Source: Oscillospiraceae bacterium (GTDB lineage Bacteria; Bacillota; Clostridia; Oscillospirales; CAG-272). From it: a stretch of DNA of 58,002 bases. Shown one piece after another: positions 18,785 through 26,711 of the stretch. Position 1 is the first letter of the stretch, and the number at the start of each line of letters is the position of its first letter. Under the pieces are notes generated by a model. It made no database searches. It saw only the letters and a list, made by a program, of their open reading frames with translations, and was not told where the DNA came from. The position numbers and the translations under genes were made by a program. The stretch is taken from assembly GCA_015065385.1 (NCBI GenBank), contig SVQK01000029.1, positions 1 through 58,002 on the forward strand. Reading direction: 5' to 3'.

Positions 18785-19864
18785 ATGCTGCATAATCCGA
18801 AGACGGAGCGGGGATTTGTCTGCCGCACGCCGAACACTTTCTTCCGGTATCATGGCTGGCCCAGCGTTGCGAAGGACGAAGACGGCGTTCTCTACGCGGT
18901 GGATTCCGCGTTCCGGATCAGCCACGTCTGCCCCTTCGGCAAGACCGCCCTGTACCGGAGCTATGACGGGGGACGCACATGGAGCATCCCCTCCGTGATC
19001 AACGATACCTATCTCGACGACCGGGACGCGGGGATCCTCTCGCTCGGCGGAAAGAAGCTCCTCGTGACATGGTTCTCCCATCCCGCCAAGGTCTATATGG
19101 AACAGTACGGCGAGCATCTGCGCAGGGTGTGGCCCGGTTCCGCAGGCGTGCTCGAAGCGTATCCCGACATTCCCGAGGAGGAGGGGCGCGGCGGTTCCTT
19201 CATCCGGATCTCCGAAGACGGCGGGAACACATGGGGCGGGACGATCCGGATCCCGGTCTCCGCTCCCCACGGGCCGAACAGACTGTGGGACGGACGTCTG
19301 ATCTATCTCGGAAAAGCCCTCTATACCGACGCTCTTCCCGCCGGAGCGGTGGCCGCCTACGAAAGCCGGGATGGGGGGAAAACGTGGGAGAAGCTCTCGA
19401 TCCTCGCCTTTCCGGAGGGGACGAAGCCGGACAATTTCCACGAGCCGCACGTCGCCGAGCTTCCGAACGGGCGTCTGCTCGGCATGATCCGCGCGCAGGG
19501 CCCCGAAGTCGCCCACGGCTTCACCATGTACGAGACCCATTCGGACGACGGAGGGCGCACATGGTCCCCCATGGTTTCCCTCGGCGTGTCCGGTTCCCCG
19601 CCGCACCTGCTCGTCCATTCCTCTGGGGCGGTGATCTGCTCCTTCGGTCGGCGGGAGGAACCCTTCGGCGAACGCGCGCTGGTCTCCTATGACAACGGCG
19701 TAAGCTGGCCGGAGGAATATGTCCTCTGCGAAACCTCCCCCTGCGATCTCGGTTATCCCGCCACGGTCGAGCTGGACGACGGCTCCCTTGTGACGGTGTA
19801 CTACCAGCAGGCCGAGGGCGACCCCTTTGCCTCCCTCCAATGGACGAAGTGGCGTCTTGACTGA
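18785..19864 (+). CDS. Sialidase-like BNR/Asp-box protein
   Basis: A 359-residue six-bladed-propeller-type protein resembling exo-alpha-sialidases (GH33-like), without a signal peptide. Five Asp boxes are visible: SYDGGRTW, SEDGGNTW, SRDGGKTW, SDDGGRTW and SYDNGVSW. The arginine and Tyr-Glu catalytic set cannot be assigned with certainty, so sialidase activity is inferred; other propeller hydrolases also carry Asp boxes. The start at 18785 is 5 bases after AGGAGG. The last codons (WTKWRLD) and stop are repeated as a 30-bp copy about 1.1 kb downstream, beyond the dockerin gene. Confidence 0.75.
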   Translation: MLHNPKTERGFVCRTPNTFFRYHGWPSVAKDEDGVLYAVDSAFRISHVCPFGKTALYRSYDGGRTWSIPSVINDTYLDDRDAGILSLGGKKLLVTWFSHPAKVYMEQYGEHLRRVWPGSAGVLEAYPDIPEEEGRGGSFIRISEDGGNTWGGTIRIPVSAPHGPNRLWDGRLIYLGKALYTDALPAGAVAAYESRDGGKTWEKLSILAFPEGTKPDNFHEPHVAELPNGRLLGMIRAQGPEVAHGFTMYETHSDDGGRTWSPMVSLGVSGSPPHLLVHSSGAVICSFGRREEPFGERALVSYDNGVSWPEEYVLCETSPCDLGYPATVELDDGSLVTVYYQQAEGDPFASLQWTKWRLD

Positions 19865-19869
19865 ACCGC
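19840..19869 (+). repeat. Direct repeat, left copy (sialidase 3' end)
   Basis: 30 bases covering the WTKWRLD codons, stop and 5 bases beyond; 29 of 30 match the copy at 20928-20957. Confidence 0.85.
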
Positions 19870-19945
19870 GATTCCCATAGAGGTGGTTGCTTCCATAAGC
19901 AAAGCGGCATGGGAGGCGCGGCGCGCGGAAATGTCAGGGAACCTC

Positions 19946-19974
19946 TTGCAATAGCAGAGCATTTATGTTATACT
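19946..19974 (+). promoter_or_regulatory. Promoter of the dockerin-hydrolase gene
   Basis: TTGCAA, 17 bases, TATACT. Confidence 0.65.
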
Positions 19975-20065
19975 GTCGGAAATGACAAATACATTCCATA
20001 CCTGCCCGACCGCCGCGAATAAGCGGGAAAGAAACAGGAGGGCTTTGCGTATTCGGAGGTTCAGA

Positions 20066-20917
20066 ATGAAAAAGAAATTACTCTCTTTCTTACTTGGCAT
20101 GTGGATAGCGGCAAGCTGTCTGCCGATGACGAGCGCCGCATCCGAAGATCCGTCGCAGAAAGGGGATCCTCTCTCCATAAGCCCGTCCGAAGCTCTGATA
20201 CAGGACGCAGGCGATTTCAAGTCGGCTCCAACTCCGAAGGGAGAACATGCCGAACGGAACGCGGCACCGACGAGCTTTCTTTTAGGCGATGTTGACGGAA
20301 ACGAAACGGTTGACGCCCGAGACCGGCGGCTTCTCAACAGATTGCTTCGGGGCTTGGAACAGGATGACGGTACGATCAACTGGGCTGCCGCCGACATCGA
20401 CAGGAATACTCGGATCGACTTGAAGGACGCGGCGATCCTTGCGCGGTATCTTGCGAATTGGGAAGGGTATGATGAGATTTTCCATCCCACTTTCCCGGAC
20501 ATCGACCTCTCTGCCGAAGCCGTCTATCAGAAGATGGTCGCTCTGAAAGGCGAATACTACGAGGGAAGATCGTGGACGAACAACGATTATTATGAGTTCA
20601 AGCATTTTCCTCCATTCCCGGTTTATGGAGGATACGGATGTGTCGCGTTTGCCTTTATTCTCAGCGACGCTGCCTTCGGCGAACTGCCCGCGAGGCAGAT
20701 TGACAAAGGCGGATTTACTTATGCCGACCTGCGTCCCGGTGATATCCTTCGCATGGACGGCAACGCTCACTCCGTGATCATCCTGCGCGTAGAGTCCACC
20801 TATATCGAGATCGCCGAAGGGAACTTCAACAGCTCGATCCACTGGGGAAGAACGATCGACAAAGAAACCGTCATGAATACCACCGACTATATGATCACGA
20901 GATATCCGAACAACTGA
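20066..20917 (+). CDS. Secreted dockerin-containing cysteine hydrolase-like protein
   Basis: A 283-residue protein with a signal peptide (1-25, MKKKLLSFLLGMWIAASCLP...SAA). A type I dockerin follows at about 72-136, with two duplicated calcium-binding segments (GDVDGNETVDARDRRLLNRLL and ADIDRNTRIDLKDAAILARYL). The C-terminal domain has GYGCVAFAF (Cys192) and NAHSVIIL (His235), compatible with an NlpC/P60- or CHAP-like papain-fold hydrolase. A dockerin implies docking to a cohesin scaffold, none of which is in the window. The start at 20066 is 6 bases after GGAGG. Codon usage is less GC-rich than its neighbours and it lies between direct repeats, so it may be a recent arrival. Confidence 0.8.
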   Translation: MKKKLLSFLLGMWIAASCLPMTSAASEDPSQKGDPLSISPSEALIQDAGDFKSAPTPKGEHAERNAAPTSFLLGDVDGNETVDARDRRLLNRLLRGLEQDDGTINWAAADIDRNTRIDLKDAAILARYLANWEGYDEIFHPTFPDIDLSAEAVYQKMVALKGEYYEGRSWTNNDYYEFKHFPPFPVYGGYGCVAFAFILSDAAFGELPARQIDKGGFTYADLRPGDILRMDGNAHSVIILRVESTYIEIAEGNFNSSIHWGRTIDKETVMNTTDYMITRYPNN

Positions 20918-20927
20918 GGACGCTCGG

Positions 20928-20957
20928 ATGGACGAAATGGCGTCTTGACTGAACCGC
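20928..20957 (+). repeat. Direct repeat, right copy (relic of a sialidase 3' end)
   Basis: Second copy of the 30-base repeat. It can still be read as WTKWRLD and stop but has no gene upstream in frame. Confidence 0.85.
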
Positions 20958-20964
20958 ATACGCG

Positions 20965-21003
20965 CCGGACGGCTCCTTTTCCCGGGAATCGTCCGGTTTT
21001 TTT
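20965..21003 (+). terminator. Intrinsic terminator, probably originally of the sialidase gene
   Basis: CCGGACG pairs with CGTCCGG, followed by seven T residues. Confidence 0.85.
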
Positions 21004-21084
21004 GCGCCTTCCGAACATCAACCGGCACTTACATTCATCCCGCGACGATTCTCACACCGGGCGAAAAGCTCCATTTTTCCTCCA

Positions 21085-21113
21085 TTGACTCTACTGCTGG
21101 TTTCAGCTATAAT
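21085..21113 (+). promoter_or_regulatory. Sigma-A promoter of the XRE regulator pair
   Basis: TTGACT, 17 bases, TATAAT. Confidence 0.8.
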
Positions 21114-21161
21114 GAACGCACAAGGCCGGACTTGAATCTGAAAAAGCGAGGAATACTGACT

Positions 21162-22028
21162 ATGGACGAATCAAAGCTTGCCGAACGCCTCCTGACCCTC
21201 CGCATGGAGCGAAACCTCACGCAGGAGGAGACGGCGGAGAAGATCGGCGTATCAAACAAGACCTATTCCAAATGGGAGACGGGCGCGACCTCCCCGGATC
21301 TCGAAACCTTCGTGAAGCTGGCGCGGTTCTTCGGCGTGACGGCGGACAATCTGCTCGGGCTCTCCCTGACCTCCGCCCCCACCTTCGAGGACGCCGTGCG
21401 CGCGGAGACGGAGCGGAACCCGGACAATCCCGCCGAAGCGACTTTCCGGATGTACGAGACCCTGATCCGTTCTTCGGACAGAGCGCTCGAGGACGGGGGA
21501 GAGCACAGAAGGTGGCTCCCCGATCTGCCCGACGAGCGGACGCGCTATCCCCGGTGCGTGGTCTCGAATCAGAACGCATACCAGCTGAGCGTGAACTCTC
21601 CGGCTGTGAACTTCGTCTTCGCGCTGTTCCGGAGCGGGGAGGGCTTCGGATGGCTGAAGGACGGGGAGAAGCGGAAGGGGATCGCAGCCCTCTTCGCCCT
21701 TCTCTCCGATCCGGACGCGCTGAACCTGTGCCGTTTGATGCACGACAACGGTTTTCCCTCCTCCTTCACCGCCCGCAAAATCGCGGAGTCGGCGGGGGTG
21801 GACGAGAATAAAGCCGTTCAGATCCTCGAGAAGATGAAGGAGTTCAGCCTTTGCGATTCCGAGACGGCGCATCTCGCCGACGGGGACACGGAGGTCTACC
21901 GATCCTACGGCGAAGGGCGGATCCTCGGCCTGATTGCGCTGGCCTACGAACACCGCTATGGAAAAAACGCGCACTGGATCGGCATGAACACCGGAATATG
22001 CAGACTGATCGGAGGGGATGAAGAATGA
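21162..22028 (+). CDS. XRE-family regulator with C-terminal winged-helix-like region (first of pair)
   Basis: A 288-residue regulator. The N-terminal helix-turn-helix (residues 3-62, LTLRMERNLTQEETAEKIGVSNKTYSKWETGATSPDL) is typical of XRE proteins. The middle and C-terminal part has a helical segment like a second winged helix (NLCRLMHDNGFPSSFTARKIAESAGVDENKAVQILEKM), similar to ArsR-type helices. This layout recurs in the next gene, which overlaps by 4 bases, so the two probably act together. The ATG at 21162 has AGCGAGGA upstream. Targets are unknown. Confidence 0.8.
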   Translation: MDESKLAERLLTLRMERNLTQEETAEKIGVSNKTYSKWETGATSPDLETFVKLARFFGVTADNLLGLSLTSAPTFEDAVRAETERNPDNPAEATFRMYETLIRSSDRALEDGGEHRRWLPDLPDERTRYPRCVVSNQNAYQLSVNSPAVNFVFALFRSGEGFGWLKDGEKRKGIAALFALLSDPDALNLCRLMHDNGFPSSFTARKIAESAGVDENKAVQILEKMKEFSLCDSETAHLADGDTEVYRSYGEGRILGLIALAYEHRYGKNAHWIGMNTGICRLIGGDEE

Positions 22029-22843
22029 AATTCGGCGAATCGGTGCGCCTCTTCCGACAGCAGAAGGGGCTGACGCAGGAGAAATTGGGCGAGATGCTCG
22101 GGGTGAGTTCACAGGCTGTGAGCAAATGGGAGACCATGGAATCCTATCCTGACGCGGAGCTTCTCGTGCCGCTCGCAAACTCGCTTGAAGTGTCCCTCGA
22201 CGTGCTCTTCCACAACGAGCAGGTCACGGAGCGCGACGCTGCCATTTTGCTTGCCGGTCTGATCGGGGCGGAATCGAAGCGAACGGGGCGCAGACCGTTT
22301 GAGACGATCCGTCGGCTCGGATGGACGATGGAGGCCGCGATGTTCGGTGAACTTGCCGTGGAACCGGAGAGGGGAGGGTTGTCTTCCATCTCGGACGAAG
22401 GCGGATTTACGGAGATCTCGTGCGAGCCGGACGCCCCGTTCTTCTCCGTCTTTACGGAACCGGAGGGAGGCTGGGGAGCGGCGGTCGGAGACGGAGAAGA
22501 GATCCGCGCCGTCTTTGAAGCCCTCGGAAACCGCCCGACGATGAAGGCCATGTTCTTTCTCATGCGCCGGTGCCGCGGGTATCTCTTCGAAGCCGCGCGG
22601 CTGGCGAAGGAGACGGGGATCTCGCCGGACGAGCTCGGTGAGGCGATCCGGGGACTGAGTACGCTCGGACTCGTCTCTCCAGCTCCCGTAGAGATTAACG
22701 GCGAGACGAGACAGCTTTACTACTACTATCCCGAAGAGCGGGTGATGTCCCTCCTTCTCTTTGCGAAATACCTGCGGTATCATGGAACATTCTACTATCA
22801 GAGCAACGGAAGGGAAGCCCCTCTGATCCGCTCCGATCCGTGA
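22025..22843 (+). CDS. XRE-family regulator with C-terminal winged-helix-like region (second of pair)
   Basis: A 272-residue paralogue of the preceding gene. The N-terminal XRE domain reads VRLFRQQKGLTQEKLGEMLGVSSQAVSKWE. The C-terminal region (ALGNRPTMKAMFFLMRRCRG..LAKETGISPDELGEAIRGLSTLGLV) looks like a winged helix, followed by a beta wing. Translation is coupled to the first regulator by an ATGA overlap, and a terminator follows. The pair forms its own two-gene operon; neighbours do not show what it controls. Confidence 0.8.
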   Translation: MKFGESVRLFRQQKGLTQEKLGEMLGVSSQAVSKWETMESYPDAELLVPLANSLEVSLDVLFHNEQVTERDAAILLAGLIGAESKRTGRRPFETIRRLGWTMEAAMFGELAVEPERGGLSSISDEGGFTEISCEPDAPFFSVFTEPEGGWGAAVGDGEEIRAVFEALGNRPTMKAMFFLMRRCRGYLFEAARLAKETGISPDELGEAIRGLSTLGLVSPAPVEINGETRQLYYYYPEERVMSLLLFAKYLRYHGTFYYQSNGREAPLIRSDP

Positions 22844-22849
22844 ACCTTC

Positions 22850-22886
22850 AACCGGCTGTCGGAACTGTTCCGGCAGTCGGTTTTTT
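22850..22886 (+). terminator. Intrinsic terminator after the XRE pair
   Basis: ACCGGCTG...CAGTCGGT hairpin with GGAA/TTCC inner pairing, then a T run. Confidence 0.8.
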
Positions 22887-22916
22887 CCGCTTTTTCACCG
22901 CTCAGGGCAAGGGTGC

Positions 22917-22945
22917 TTGACAGAGCCGGGAAAACGGGATATAAT
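22917..22945 (+). promoter_or_regulatory. Strong promoter of the sodium-dependent transporter
   Basis: TTGACA, 17 bases, TATAAT. The ~165-base leader that follows contains a TGGGTCT/AGACCCA hairpin (23061-23087) just before the ribosome-binding site; no known riboswitch was recognised. Confidence 0.85.
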
Positions 22946-23114
22946 AAGGCCGTACCGGACTTTTCCCATGGAGAGGGCCGATCCCGGATCGGGGAGGAGC
23001 CGTACGAAAAAAGCGGAGAAGAGTCAGCTGCTTATCCTCCTCCGTTTCCCGTTTCTTTATTGGGTCTGCGGGGGAAAACGAGACCCAAAACACTCATTTA
23101 CGGAGGTTCATGCA

Positions 23115-24644
23115 ATGCGAGACAAATGGTCATCCAGAAGCACCTTTATTCTTGCGGCAGTCGGTTCCGCCGTCGGCCTGGGCAACGCGTGGCGTTTTCC
23201 GGGCCTTGCCGCCAAGCACGGAGGAGGAGCTTTCCTCTTTGTTTACATCCTGGCCATGCTCCTGATCGGCATCCCCATGCTGATGATGGAGATAGCGATC
23301 GGACGGCATTCCCGTCAGGGAGCGCCGGGATCGATGCGCTCCGTCAATAAGGCGGGGGAGCACGCCGGATGGATCGCCGTATCCAACGGGATAGCGATCG
23401 CCATTTATTACGCGGTCGTTTTCGCGTGGGTCATTCTGATGTTTCTATTGAGCTTCAAGTTCGCTGGCCTGACCGGAGACACGGACGCCGCGAGTAAGCT
23501 GTGGCTGACTACGATCAACACGACCGGAACCACATCGGGCTTTACCACCGTTTCCTGGCCCGTGCTCGGCTGCCTGCTCATCGCGTGGGTTGCCTGTTAC
23601 CTGTGCATCCGCAACGGCACGACAAGCGTGGGCAAGGTCGTAAAGTACACCGTATCCCTTCCCGTGATCTGTCTTCTCATCCTCGCAATCCGCGGCTTCA
23701 CGATGCCGGGCGCCATGGCTGGTCTTGCGAAGCTGTTCGTTCCGGATTGGAGCGCTCTCGGCGATTCCACGCTTTGGGTGGACGCCATAGGACAGGTTTT
23801 CTATTCCCTCTCCGTCGCTATGGCGATCATGTTTGCTTACGGCTCGTTTGTGGATGAAAAGGCAAATATCGCCGTTGACTGCGTCATCATCGCCGTGTCC
23901 GACTTCGTGATCAGTCTTCTGGCGGGCATCGTCATGTTCACGACGATGGCGGGCGTCGGCATGCTCGAAAACATGAGCGCGTCCGGCATCAGCACCGCGT
24001 TCATCATCTATCCGCAGGCGATCGTCAGCCTGACGAAGGTTCCGTGGATCAACGCGGCCTTTGCGTATATCTTCTATTTCTGCCTCGTGACTCTTGCCAT
24101 CGACTCGCTGTTCTCCATCGTGGAAGGCACGTCCACGGCAATTGCGGATAAGTTCGGGCTGAACAAGAAGAAAACCACCACCGTCCTCTGCGTGATCGAA
24201 GGCGTGCTCGGTCTGGTCTATGTTACCGGAGCGGGGCTTGCCTGCCTTGATATCGTCGATAATTTCGTCAACAGCTATACGCTCATCCTCACCGGCATAT
24301 TCGAGGTCATCGTCGTCGGCTGGTGCTTCAAGACCTCCAAGGTGCTGGATCAGGTCAACCTCAATACGCAGAAATTCAGGATGCCGAAATGGTGGTTCTA
24401 CCTTTCCATTAAGTATGCGGCTCCGGTCATTCTCACCGCCCTGTTTGTCTGGAATGTCGTTTCGCTTTTCATGGGCGGAGGAATTTACGGCGCGGCGGAC
24501 GGATACTCTCTGATTTCCAACATCATCCTCGGCTGGCTGATCATGGGCCTGAGCCTGATCTCCGGCTTCATCGTAAAAGGCATTGCAAAATCGAAGAAGA
24601 ATTATGTTGAGGAAGAAGGAAGCTGGGACGGGAAAAAGGAATGA
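23115..24644 (+). CDS. Neurotransmitter:sodium symporter (SNF) family transporter
   Basis: A LeuT-fold sodium-coupled importer of amino acids or related amines, 509 residues. The N-terminal signature is unmistakable: WSSRSTFILAAVGSAVGLGNAWRFPGLAAKHGGGAF, covering the unwound TM1 that binds sodium and substrate. About twelve membrane helices are visible, including GQVFYSLSVAMAIMFAYGSF (TM6 region). The start MRDKW at 23115 is 8 bases after GGAGG; the frame continues upstream without homology. It is monocistronic, with its own promoter and a downstream hairpin. Substrate cannot be told from sequence. Confidence 0.94.
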   Translation: MRDKWSSRSTFILAAVGSAVGLGNAWRFPGLAAKHGGGAFLFVYILAMLLIGIPMLMMEIAIGRHSRQGAPGSMRSVNKAGEHAGWIAVSNGIAIAIYYAVVFAWVILMFLLSFKFAGLTGDTDAASKLWLTTINTTGTTSGFTTVSWPVLGCLLIAWVACYLCIRNGTTSVGKVVKYTVSLPVICLLILAIRGFTMPGAMAGLAKLFVPDWSALGDSTLWVDAIGQVFYSLSVAMAIMFAYGSFVDEKANIAVDCVIIAVSDFVISLLAGIVMFTTMAGVGMLENMSASGISTAFIIYPQAIVSLTKVPWINAAFAYIFYFCLVTLAIDSLFSIVEGTSTAIADKFGLNKKKTTTVLCVIEGVLGLVYVTGAGLACLDIVDNFVNSYTLILTGIFEVIVVGWCFKTSKVLDQVNLNTQKFRMPKWWFYLSIKYAAPVILTALFVWNVVSLFMGGGIYGAADGYSLISNIILGWLIMGLSLISGFIVKGIAKSKKNYVEEEGSWDGKKE

Positions 24645-24698
24645 TCCTGTACCTGTGAACGGGGATCCACCGCAAAAGTGATCCCATATGAAATTCGG

Positions 24699-24740
24699 GC
24701 CGGGAAGCATGGCAACGTGCTGCCCGGCTCCCGCTTTTTC
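24699..24740 (+). terminator. Probable terminator after the SNF transporter
   Basis: GCCGGG-A-AGCA pairs with TGCT-G-CCCGGC; a T run follows a few bases later. The rest of the ~360-base gap holds the next promoter and nothing else I recognise. Confidence 0.6.
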
Positions 24741-24847
24741 CGCAAGAGCCACGGTCGCGCAAGAGCTGCCGGACTGCGGGGATCGCAGACAGTTTTTCAA
24801 CAGGGTTCTGACATGGCTCAGATCAACAGAGTTTACCAAAAATGCCC

Positions 24848-24876
24848 TTGACAAACCGCGGCTTTTTGGCTAAAAT
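24848..24876 (+). promoter_or_regulatory. Promoter of the first solute-binding lipoprotein
   Basis: TTGACA, 17 bases, TAAAAT. Confidence 0.8.
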
Positions 24877-25006
24877 GGTATTATCCAACCGAATCCCGGG
24901 AGGAAATGCTCAGACGCATTGGACGCGATCGTTTCCGATCCTGTTTCCCGCCGGGGCTTTTGAAAGATGAACGAAAAAAACACAGAACGAAGGAGGTTAA
25001 ACCAGC

Positions 25007-26494
25007 ATGACACACCTCAATCGACGCGCCCTGTCCCTTTTTCTCGCCGCCGTACTTCTTTTGACCGCGCTCGTATCATGTTCCGAAAAAGCGGAAAACC
25101 CGGAGGAGGTCACACAGCAGAATCCTTCCGCAGTCGAGGAAACCCCGGCGGAAGCCGCGATAGCCGAAACCGAACCGGCGGGGCCAAGCCTTGCCTTTGA
25201 CAAGCAGGACTACGGCGGAAGCGTGTTCCACATCCTCACCTGCTCCGAAGCGGATTATGAGTATCTGGCTGAGGAAGAGACTGGAGAGCGTGTGAACGAC
25301 GCCGTTTTTGCCCGCAACCTAAACGCAGAGGACTATCTGAACATCGATCTGGATGTGATCTACGAACGCGGGGACTGGACTTTCCGCGACAGCTATAACG
25401 CGCTTATCCGGAATTCCATCGCTGCCGGGGACAACGCCTTCGACTATGTGACCGGCATGATCTCCTGCATCCAGCCCCTCGCTTCGACCGATTCCTTCCT
25501 GAATCTGAACGAAATTCCGGGGATGGAGCTTTCGAACCCGTGGTGGGTCTCTTCCATGCAGAAGGAACTGACCTTGAACGGAAAACTGCTCTCCATCATC
25601 GGAGACGTTTCGCTCTCCCTGTACAAGGGTCTCTCCGTCATCTTTTTCAATCAGAATCTGATCAAAGACTATAACCTTGAGGAACCCTTTACGCTCGTGC
25701 GCGAAGGGCGGTGGACGGTTGACAAAATGATCGAGCTGACCGCTGAAAACGGAGCCGATCTTGACGGCGACGGACAGATGACGCTCGGAGCGGACCGCTT
25801 CGGGATGGTCATGAACGAAGTGGTTTACCGTTCGATGAACGCGGCGGTCGATGTGCATCCGGTTCATATCGACGCGGAGGGACTTCCCGTGATCGACGAT
25901 CTGGACGACCGGGCTATCAGCGTCATCGAAAAGCTCACGGACTATCTGAAACAGTCCGGCGTCTCCATCAGCTCGGATATGGACGGATACCGCGATATCT
26001 TTATTGCCGATCAGGCCATCTTCTTCCTCGGCAAGCTCATGATGATGGAAACCATGGGGAACATGGAATCGGACTACGGCATCATTCCCATGCCCAAGTA
26101 TGACGAACAGCAAAGCGCATACTATACGCAGATCGCTACCGCTTCTCAGCTCATTCTGGTTCCGATCACGACGGGAAATCCGGACGTCACAGGCCACGTC
26201 CTCGAGACCCTCTGCTTCTTTACATGGCGCGACGTCGTGGACGAATACTATCAGAACGCGCTTCAGACCCGCTACAGCCGGGACGCCGCAACCTCCGAAA
26301 TGCTCGATCTGATTCGGCAGGGCGCGGTGAACGGCTTCGACTACTCCTATTCCACTTCGATCGGCGGAGATCCGTGGGTGAACAAGATCGTCAGCGACTA
26401 CTCGTGGCGTTCCATCGCCCCCGCCTCCGCGTTCAAGGCGCAGAAGAAGGTATGGCAAAAAGCCATAGACAAGATTATGGAGAATTATCAATGA
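25007..26494 (+). CDS. Extracellular solute-binding lipoprotein (first paralogue)
   Basis: A 495-residue lipoprotein with a signal peptide and lipobox (LTALVSC, Cys25), then a Glu/Pro/Ala-rich linker. The domain resembles family 1 ABC solute-binding proteins that bind sugars or oligosaccharides: GERVNDAVFARNLNAEDYLNI, RWTVDKMIELT, DYGIIPMPKYDEQQSAYYT. An EF-hand-like loop DLDGDGQMTLG lies near residue 250, suggesting a bound calcium. The start has AGGAGG upstream. No permease or ATPase gene is adjacent, which is unusual; it may use a permease encoded elsewhere. Its paralogue follows. Confidence 0.85.
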   Translation: MTHLNRRALSLFLAAVLLLTALVSCSEKAENPEEVTQQNPSAVEETPAEAAIAETEPAGPSLAFDKQDYGGSVFHILTCSEADYEYLAEEETGERVNDAVFARNLNAEDYLNIDLDVIYERGDWTFRDSYNALIRNSIAAGDNAFDYVTGMISCIQPLASTDSFLNLNEIPGMELSNPWWVSSMQKELTLNGKLLSIIGDVSLSLYKGLSVIFFNQNLIKDYNLEEPFTLVREGRWTVDKMIELTAENGADLDGDGQMTLGADRFGMVMNEVVYRSMNAAVDVHPVHIDAEGLPVIDDLDDRAISVIEKLTDYLKQSGVSISSDMDGYRDIFIADQAIFFLGKLMMMETMGNMESDYGIIPMPKYDEQQSAYYTQIATASQLILVPITTGNPDVTGHVLETLCFFTWRDVVDEYYQNALQTRYSRDAATSEMLDLIRQGAVNGFDYSYSTSIGGDPWVNKIVSDYSWRSIAPASAFKAQKKVWQKAIDKIMENYQ

Positions 26495-26711
26495 ACAGGA
26501 CCGCCGCCTCGTGCCGCGCGGGTTTGACAGTCTTCTGACGGCAGGCCGCTCTTGCCGCAGCTCCGTGCGCGTTCCCGGGCGTGATCGTCCGGCGGACCGG
26601 TACGGACGATCTCCGGCGTAGACTGCGGGTATACGAGGCGCGGTTCCGGTAACGATGTTCGATGTGACAGCATATGTCGGCTGCTTATCTCAGTACAGGA
26701 GGATCTTCTCT

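Noticed and set aside
22946..23114. Glycine or other riboswitch before the SNF transporter
   Set aside because: Only a simple 7-bp hairpin was found; conserved core sequences of known riboswitches were not seen.
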